Notes under the pieces: model-generated
The model's input: only the letters and a program-made list of their open reading frames with translations
Database searches by the model: none
Told to the model about the DNA's origin: nothing
In this document: in pieces, positions 58,014-64,000 of the stretch
Numbering within the stretch: position 1 is the first letter of the stretch
Layout of the letters: each line of letters starts with the position of its first letter
Source of the DNA: Winogradskyella sp. PG-2
GTDB taxonomy: Bacteria; Bacteroidota; Bacteroidia; Flavobacteriales; Flavobacteriaceae
Reading direction: 5' to 3'
Length of the DNA: 64,000 nt
Assembly (NCBI RefSeq): GCF_000828715.1
Contig: NZ_AP014583.1
Span: forward strand, 804,001-868,000
Translations under genes and position numbers: made by a program

Positions 58014-58045
58014 GTCTATTAAAGTTAATTGTAATTTTAATAGAC
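58014..58045 (-). terminator. Intercistronic hairpin after the triplicated-module gene
   Basis: Perfect 10-bp inverted repeat GTCTATTAAA / TTTAATAGAC (58014-58023, 58036-58045), 17 bp after the stop, then TTGTTTTT on the minus strand. Weak terminator or attenuator between the susCD part and the enzyme genes. Confidence 0.5.
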
Positions 58046-58062
58046 TCCTTAAACACCAATTA

Positions 58063-59928
58063 CTATTGTCTTGCAAGTTTAAATGACCAATAGCCACCAC
58101 CTGCAATTTCTATATCTAAATCTAATGTATTACCATCCGCAGAAAGTTCAGCCAAATACGTAATTGAGCTAGGTGCATCACCAGGTGTTGTTAATTCACT
58201 ACCATTTACCGCTTTTGCTAAACCTAAAAACGCTCCCGTACCGTTCAGTGTTATCGTTCCTGCACCTTCATCATATGTATAAGTTGCAGAGGCTGATCCA
58301 TCATGCGGGAATACTGGTGTAGCACATCCTTCAGGATCATTACCTTGCCATGCTTCTACCCATGTTTCTGCTCCTAATACATTTTGGAATGTTCCATCTG
58401 TATTGAATACATATTCATCATCAAATAAACAATCTCTTATCGTCACATCATCACCTGTACTTGAGAACCAAGACACGTCACCTAATGCTGGTCCTACTCC
58501 AAATGCACCAGATTCTGGTGCTAATTTCCAAGTTCCTTGTATACCTGTTGGAATCACATCTTTCACTAATTTAAACGACCAATAACCACCACCTGCAATT
58601 TCTATATCTAAGTCTAAAGTATTTCCATCTGCAGATAATTCTGCTAAATAAGTGACTGAACTAGGTGCATCACCTGGTGATACCAATTCAGCACCATTGA
58701 CAGCTTTTGCCAAACCTAAGAAAGCACCTGTACCGTCTAACGTAATGGTTCCTGCGGTTGCATCATATGTATATGTTGCTGAAGCTGTTCCGTCATGAGG
58801 AAAAACTGGTGCAGCACATCCTTCTGGGTCATTACCTTGCCATGCTTCTACCCATGTTTCTGTTCCTAATACGTTTTGGAATGATCCATCTGTATTGAAC
58901 ACATAAGCATCATCAAATAAACAAGCTCTTGTTGTCACATCATCTGATGTGCTTGAAAACCAAGATACGTCACCTAATGCTGGTCCAACACCAAATGCAC
59001 CTGATTCTGGTGCAAAACGCCAAGTACCATCGAGTGCTGACGGTTCTGGCGGTGCATCTTTCACTAATTTAAAAGACCAAAAACCACCTCCAGCTATCTC
59101 TATATCTAAATCTAATGTATTCCCATCAGCAGAAAGCTCTGTTATATATGTAACTGAATCTGGTGCATCACCAGGTGATGTTAATTCAGCTCCATTTACA
59201 ACTTTTGCAAGCCCTAAGAATGCTCCCGTTCCATTAATTGTCACATTTCCTGCAGGATTATAAGTATAGGTAGCTAATGCCGTTCCATCATGAGGAAAAA
59301 CTGGTGTTCCGCATTCTTCGGCAGCTGTACCTTGCCATGGTTCTAACCATGTTTCTGCCCCTAATACATTTTGGAAAGTACCATCAGCATTAAAAACATA
59401 CTCATCATCAAATAAACAATCTCTTGTTGTTACATCATCTACCGAACTTGAAAACCATGAAACATCGTTTAAAGCTGGTCCAACGCCAAAAGCTCCAGCT
59501 TCTGGTGCTAAACGCCAACTACCTATAAGAGGATTATCTCCTGTTGGTGGTGGTTCTACAGCAAATATCACGGTATGCTCTTTTGATATAGTTACATCAT
59601 CTCTATTAGGTAATGACGCAGTTACTGTAATAGTATAGGTTGCCGTTTCCTCTGGATACATATAACGTACCATTGGGCCACTTGTTTGCCTAATTACTTC
59701 ATCAGGTTCACCATTTTCATCTCCAAAATTAACAGTGTAAACTATTCTGTTATCTCCTGGTACAGTAGAAGCTACTACACCAACTTCATTACCTTCAGCA
59801 TTTAAAGTTGCAATAACAAAGTCTAAACCGCCTATTATCTCACTAATGTCATCATCATTCTCACATGATGTTGTAATACTTAATAAACATATAGCTAATA
59901 AGTAAATCCCGTTTTTTAATAATTTCAT
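58063..59928 (-). CDS. Lipoprotein with three tandem lipocalin-like modules (SusE/F position)
   Basis: A 621-residue lipoprotein (TTSC, Cys22). Residues about 30-125 are a PKD-like N-terminal domain. Then come three tandem copies of about 160 residues each (roughly 132-291, 297-456, 461-621), very alike in protein and DNA. Each starts with a lipocalin-like GSW/GTW motif (LIGSWRLAPE, LDGTWRFAPE, IQGTWKLAPE) and includes VSWFSS, CLFDDEYVFN-type, ETWxExWQG, PVFPHDG and GAFLGLAK motifs and two conserved Cys. Conserved aromatic residues suggest glucan-binding sites repeated for avidity. It sits directly after susD, where SusE/F-type proteins lie. No enzyme motif recognised. Confidence 0.82.
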   Translation of the reverse strand: MKLLKNGIYLLAICLLSITTSCENDDDISEIIGGLDFVIATLNAEGNEVGVVASTVPGDNRIVYTVNFGDENGEPDEVIRQTSGPMVRYMYPEETATYTITVTASLPNRDDVTISKEHTVIFAVEPPPTGDNPLIGSWRLAPEAGAFGVGPALNDVSWFSSSVDDVTTRDCLFDDEYVFNADGTFQNVLGAETWLEPWQGTAAEECGTPVFPHDGTALATYTYNPAGNVTINGTGAFLGLAKVVNGAELTSPGDAPDSVTYITELSADGNTLDLDIEIAGGGFWSFKLVKDAPPEPSALDGTWRFAPESGAFGVGPALGDVSWFSSTSDDVTTRACLFDDAYVFNTDGSFQNVLGTETWVEAWQGNDPEGCAAPVFPHDGTASATYTYDATAGTITLDGTGAFLGLAKAVNGAELVSPGDAPSSVTYLAELSADGNTLDLDIEIAGGGYWSFKLVKDVIPTGIQGTWKLAPESGAFGVGPALGDVSWFSSTGDDVTIRDCLFDDEYVFNTDGTFQNVLGAETWVEAWQGNDPEGCATPVFPHDGSASATYTYDEGAGTITLNGTGAFLGLAKAVNGSELTTPGDAPSSITYLAELSADGNTLDLDIEIAGGGYWSFKLARQ

Positions 59929-59958
59929 TTTTCTATATTTTATTGTTTGACAATTTTT

Positions 59959-61470
59959 TTAATATCCAGGATTTCCCCAACGCTCTTCAGCATTAGCTAA
60001 TTGTAATTCTATTAAAGGTATTGGGAAAACTTCATTTTTATTTGCAGTAAATCCTTCTATACTAGAAGACGCATTATTAGTTCTTACCAAGTCAAAAAAG
60101 CGATGTCCTTCCCCAGCCATTTCTTTTCGTCTTTCCATATAAATAACCTCTAATAAATCACCTTCTCCAGAATTGTAATCTTGACTATTGTCTCCATAAG
60201 CTCTAGCTCTAACTTGATTTAAATAATTAGCTGCATTATTACCGCCACTTTGAGCTTCAGCTTCAGCAGCCATAAGCAATACATCTGCATATCTTATAGA
60301 ACGATAGTTTTGTGCATAATTTAATGGATCGGACCCAACACCATCCTCTGATTTTCTTGGTAAATATTTTCTATTGAATAATCCTGTATCATCTCTTCCT
60401 TGACTGTAAGAATCTTGGTCTTCTCTTAGATCATAAAATGTAACATCTCGTCTTAAGTCATTATCTTCAAATAAGTCATATAATTCTATTGATGGTAAGC
60501 AAAAACCCCATCCAGCAGAATACTCTGGGTTATCATAAGGTGATCTTGGCCCACAAAATTGAGGGAAATAGGTTCCCTGACTACATTCTATACAACCCCA
60601 ACCTGCTGGTTGCACACCTGTATATTGAACTTCAAATACTGATTCCGAGTTATTTTCACCATTACCTTCAAAAAGCATCGTATAGTTATCCCCTGATTCT
60701 AAGCTATATTGATTACCAGAAATGACTTGATTCAATGTTGTTGCAGCATCTGCAAATTTAGATTGATCAAATGTTCCATGATACAGATATACTTTTCCTA
60801 GTAATGCCTGGGCTGCGCCTTTTGTTACTTCATAAGGTAAATCTTGAGTTACTGGTAGATTAGAAATCGCCTCCTTTAAATCTTCTTCTATTAGGCCATA
60901 AATAGTAGATATATCTGAAACCCTATTCATACTAAACTCATCTTCAGGAAATATGCGTTGGTTAGTAATTCTTAAAACGCCATTTCGTTCCTCTGTTTTT
61001 AATGGTACATTTCCAAAGTATTTTGCGAGTTCAAAAGTATAATACGCTCTTAAGAAATAAGTTTCGGCAATAATCTCTTCTTTACCTGCAAAATCAGTTT
61101 TGTCTTTAAACTCCAAAATAAAATTGGCTCTATTTAATCCTGCATACATTAAACCCCAAATACTTCTCAATTGATTCTCATCAGAAGGTGAATGAATCAT
61201 AAGATTCACATTCTGCAAAGTTGGTTGATCATAATTAAATGAATCACCACCTGCAGCATAGTCAGGTGAAGCAACTATTCCAGTTAATACATTCCAAAAT
61301 GTTGCTTGTAACATATCGTAAGTACCAATAAGTGCACTTTCATACTCTTCTTGATTATTAAAAAAATCAGAATCATTGAACCCATCTGGTTCTACTTCAA
61401 CAAAGTCGTCAGTACACCCAATAGTATAGAGTGCGATAAAGCCTAATAAAATTATTAATATTCTTCTCAT
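59959..61470 (-). CDS. susD: SusD-like glycan-binding lipoprotein
   Basis: Surface lid of the SusCD importer, binding glucan and delivering it to SusC. Lipobox IGC (Cys19), N-terminal FVEVEPDGFNDSDFFNNQEE, TPR-like helices (AETYFLRAYYTFELAKYFG, GAAQALLGKVYLYHG) and a C-terminal SusD signature with RYADVLLMAAEAEAQSGG and MERRKEMAGEGHRFFDLVR. 503 residues is typical. 5 bp after susC: cotranscribed and translationally close. Confidence 0.95.
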   Translation of the reverse strand: MRRILIILLGFIALYTIGCTDDFVEVEPDGFNDSDFFNNQEEYESALIGTYDMLQATFWNVLTGIVASPDYAAGGDSFNYDQPTLQNVNLMIHSPSDENQLRSIWGLMYAGLNRANFILEFKDKTDFAGKEEIIAETYFLRAYYTFELAKYFGNVPLKTEERNGVLRITNQRIFPEDEFSMNRVSDISTIYGLIEEDLKEAISNLPVTQDLPYEVTKGAAQALLGKVYLYHGTFDQSKFADAATTLNQVISGNQYSLESGDNYTMLFEGNGENNSESVFEVQYTGVQPAGWGCIECSQGTYFPQFCGPRSPYDNPEYSAGWGFCLPSIELYDLFEDNDLRRDVTFYDLREDQDSYSQGRDDTGLFNRKYLPRKSEDGVGSDPLNYAQNYRSIRYADVLLMAAEAEAQSGGNNAANYLNQVRARAYGDNSQDYNSGEGDLLEVIYMERRKEMAGEGHRFFDLVRTNNASSSIEGFTANKNEVFPIPLIELQLANAEERWGNPGY

Positions 61471-61475
61471 AACAA

Positions 61476-64000
61476 TTAAAAGTTTAAATTAATTCCTAAC
61501 AAATATGAAGCTGCTACTGGATAAAAGCCCTTGTCTATTCCTCCACCTAATGGGTTTCCATTATTGGCAGAAGGGTCAAATCCGAAATAATCGGAAATCG
61601 TTATTAAATTATTACCTGAAAGATAAATTCTTAGCTTATCTATTCCAAGTTCCGAATTAAATTTTTCGCCCATAGTATAACCTATTTGTATATTTTGTAA
61701 TCTTAAGAAAGATGCATCTTCCACATGAAAATCGTTAAAGACATCAGTATTTACATTCGCCCCTGACACTGCTCGAGGTACGAAGTTACTAGTACCACTT
61801 CCTTGCCATCTTTCTAACATATAATCACCTCTATTGGCATATAAATCTTTACGTTCATAGTCTCTGATCATATCATGTCCTACAGAAGCAAATGCATTAG
61901 CACTAAAATCAACATTCTTGTAAGTAAAGCCAATATTTATTCCAAAAGTAAAGTCAGGAATTGGGTCACCGATATTTGTTCTATCTTCGGCTGTAATCTC
62001 ACCATCACCATCTACATCCACAAATTTTAAATCACCTGGTGCAATATCACCAATTATGCTATAAGTACCTGATGGTGCAGAAGCATCTAAAATATCTATT
62101 TCTGCTTGTGTTTGATATATTCCATTGGTTTTATATCCATAATAATGTCCCAGCGGCAATCCTGGAATCATTCGTGTAATACCCGTCTGATTTATACCCA
62201 CTCCATATTCACCACCAACAGGAGTTGTTCTACCATTTAATGAAACAACTTCATTATCTATTGTTGTAAAATTAAAATTGAAATTGAAATTAAAGTCATC
62301 TGAAAAATTATCGTTATATCCAATTGCAAATTCAATACCTTCATTACTTACTGTACCTGCATTAACAACTGAGGCACCAGTTGCTGGAGCACCAACACCT
62401 GTAGTAGCTGATGCTTGTGGAGTTAATAATAAATCTTTAGTTTGTTTTTTATAAGCATCCGCAGAAATATTGACTTTACCTTTGAACAATCGAAAATCTA
62501 ATCCAATATTTGCCGTTTCTTGTTCTTCCCATTTAAGGTCTGGATTACCAGGCCTACCAGGTGCTAAACCAAATAATAATTCATCAGAACCTATATCGAT
62601 AGTTGCCTGCCCATCTAATCTTGTAATAAATGCAAATGAAGGAATACGGTCGTTTCCAATAATACCATAGCTTCCTCTTAATTTTAAATTACTTATCCAA
62701 TTAATATCTTGCATAAAATCTTCTTCAGAAATATTCCATCCAATGGAACCTGAAGGAAAGTAACCTACATTATTTCCATCTTCTGATGAAAATTGCGAAG
62801 AAACATCTCTTCTTAATACAGCTGATAACAAATATTTCCCTTTATAACTATACTGTAACCTAGTAAATAAAGAAGAAAGTCTAACATCAAACCAATCTGC
62901 ACCGTTTTCCAGAGCTGCTTCATTAAAGCGAGGTTCTAAAACCATACCTTGGTCATAAATCGTTTGCCCTAATCTATCAGTACCAACTTCTGTTCGACCT
63001 ATTCCACCATAGAAACGCCCTTTAGTTCTATACAATGACATTCCTAATAAAGCTGTTAAATCATGACTGTCATTAAACGTATTTGTGTATGTAATATAAT
63101 TATCCCACGTGAAGTCAGTGAAATCTGCACCAAAATCTACCACTTCGTTAATAATAGCATCATCTTCCAATGCCGCAAGTGAATTTACTGTATTCGCAGA
63201 TTTCCCACCACCATAGTAAACTTCAGGTCTAAAAATATCGTCACGCACATTAGCATGGTTCCCTTGAAATCTAGATGTAACTTTGAAGTTTTCTAAAAAC
63301 GTATAATCCAAACCAAGTACTCCACTCCATCTTGCTACTCTAGACGTATTGTATGAGTCAGAAATTTGAGCAACTGGATTTATAATTTCGATTTGAGAAA
63401 TATCACTAGCTAAAGCAAAGTCACCATTATCATTTCTAACTGCCATTGTTGGATTAATATTTACAGCATTATAGAGAACCGCACCTATACCACCTTCAGC
63501 TAAATTTTGCTTTTCAGAAATTGTATGTAAACCATTTGCAGTAAGTTTTAAGTTATCTAAAATATCGTATTGATAATTTAATCTCGCTGTTAGACGTTCA
63601 TAATTATTTTTATCCCCACCAACAATTCCATCTTGATTTAAATATGATATACCCGCAGAATATGCTGATTTATTTCCTCCACCACTAACATTAAAACTAA
63701 CATTTGATATAGCTGCTGTTTCAAAAACCTCATCTTGCCAATCAGTTCCGCTACTTGGATATACAAAAAATTCGGTTTGATCTGCAGCATCATTTACATA
63801 AATGGCAAAATCTCTAGAATTTAGTAACTCCATTTTTTTACTAGTGAATTGGAAACCAGTATAAGAGTCTACTTGAAATTTTAGCTCAGAGTCTAACCTA
63901 CCAGATTTGGTAGTAATTAAAATAACACCATTTGCTGCTTGAACACCATATATACCAGCTGTAGCATCTTTAAGAACGTTTATTGTTTCGATATCATTTG
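61476..64000 (-). CDS. susC: SusC-like TonB-dependent outer-membrane transporter (5' end outside window)
   Basis: Outer-membrane TonB-dependent barrel that imports glucan oligosaccharides with SusD. The frame is open to the edge of the window at 64000. Before the internal ATG at 63833 it reads through the plug region (ETINVLKDATAGIYGVQAAN, then GVILITTKSG), which is diagnostic of SusC. The signal peptide, CarboxypepD-regulatory domain and TonB box lie upstream, outside the window. The C-terminus YLLGINLNF ends in the aromatic residue needed for barrel insertion. Stop at 61476; susD follows after 5 bp. First visible gene of the PUL. Confidence 0.96.
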   Translation of the reverse strand, partial: NDIETINVLKDATAGIYGVQAANGVILITTKSGRLDSELKFQVDSYTGFQFTSKKMELLNSRDFAIYVNDAADQTEFFVYPSSGTDWQDEVFETAAISNVSFNVSGGGNKSAYSAGISYLNQDGIVGGDKNNYERLTARLNYQYDILDNLKLTANGLHTISEKQNLAEGGIGAVLYNAVNINPTMAVRNDNGDFALASDISQIEIINPVAQISDSYNTSRVARWSGVLGLDYTFLENFKVTSRFQGNHANVRDDIFRPEVYYGGGKSANTVNSLAALEDDAIINEVVDFGADFTDFTWDNYITYTNTFNDSHDLTALLGMSLYRTKGRFYGGIGRTEVGTDRLGQTIYDQGMVLEPRFNEAALENGADWFDVRLSSLFTRLQYSYKGKYLLSAVLRRDVSSQFSSEDGNNVGYFPSGSIGWNISEEDFMQDINWISNLKLRGSYGIIGNDRIPSFAFITRLDGQATIDIGSDELLFGLAPGRPGNPDLKWEEQETANIGLDFRLFKGKVNISADAYKKQTKDLLLTPQASATTGVGAPATGASVVNAGTVSNEGIEFAIGYNDNFSDDFNFNFNFNFTTIDNEVVSLNGRTTPVGGEYGVGINQTGITRMIPGLPLGHYYGYKTNGIYQTQAEIDILDASAPSGTYSIIGDIAPGDLKFVDVDGDGEITAEDRTNIGDPIPDFTFGINIGFTYKNVDFSANAFASVGHDMIRDYERKDLYANRGDYMLERWQGSGTSNFVPRAVSGANVNTDVFNDFHVEDASFLRLQNIQIGYTMGEKFNSELGIDKLRIYLSGNNLITISDYFGFDPSANNGNPLGGGIDKGFYPVAASYLLGINLNF

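Noticed and set aside
58403..59263. Repeated sequence blocks that might suggest a CRISPR-like or satellite array
   Set aside because: The repeats are about 480 bp apart, stay in frame and encode the three modules of one lipoprotein; no short repeat/spacer pattern.

Overview
The window is AT-rich chromosomal DNA of a marine member of the Flavobacteriaceae (Bacteroidetes). The signs are SusC/SusD pairs, type IX secretion (T9SS) C-terminal sorting domains, many SPII lipoproteins, TAnnTTTG-type -7 boxes with a TTG element 20 bp upstream (for example in front of ppa), little use of Shine-Dalgarno sites, and flavobacterial families such as DUF5686 and ABC-permease/M1-peptidase fusions. No rRNA, tRNA, CRISPR array or insertion sequence was seen. 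No gene-free stretch exceeds about 300 bases.

Positions 1-33700 hold housekeeping and envelope genes in short transcription units: an S9 peptidase; a T9SS-secreted PL6 alginate-lyase-type gene broken by two in-frame TAA codons; the pyrophosphatase pair hppA/ppa; an M1 aminopeptidase; a DUF5686 outer-membrane protein; pdhB divergent from etfBA, with large inverted repeats in front of both; a bifunctional nuclease and a CNT nucleoside transporter; thyA, a small CBM48-like protein and a DHFR fused to a 2TM domain; an ABC ATPase broken by an exact 28-bp tandem duplication, followed by an intact ABC-permease/M1-peptidase fusion; an FAD-dependent oxidoreductase; fabD and lspA; galE with a sugar aminotransferase; waaA; and a repetitive Asp/Ala-rich lipoprotein.

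Positions 33730-64000 are one continuous minus-strand block that reads as a polysaccharide utilization locus (PUL) for beta-1,3/1,6-glucan (laminarin-type). In transcription order it encodes SusC (5' end outside the window), SusD, a lipoprotein with three tandem lipocalin-like modules, a TIM-barrel glycosidase joined to a predicted outer-membrane beta-barrel, a glycan-binding lipoprotein, GH16, GH149 phosphorylase, GH17 lipoprotein, GH30 lipoprotein, an MFS (GPH/MelB-type) transporter fused to GH17, two further GH17 proteins without signal peptides, an ASPIC/VCBS-repeat lipoprotein, a T9SS-exported beta-sandwich protein, then a DUF255 thioredoxin-domain lipoprotein and a LacI regulator.

Inferred working model: surface lipoproteins and GH16/GH17/GH30 bind, cut and debranch laminarin. 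SusCD imports oligosaccharides to the periplasm and the MFS carries them across the inner membrane. The cytosolic GH17 modules and the GH149 phosphorylase then convert them to shorter glucans and glucose-1-phosphate. The least conventional parts are the MFS-GH17 fusion, the TIM-barrel/beta-barrel fusion, and the tandem family of three cytosolic GH17 domains.
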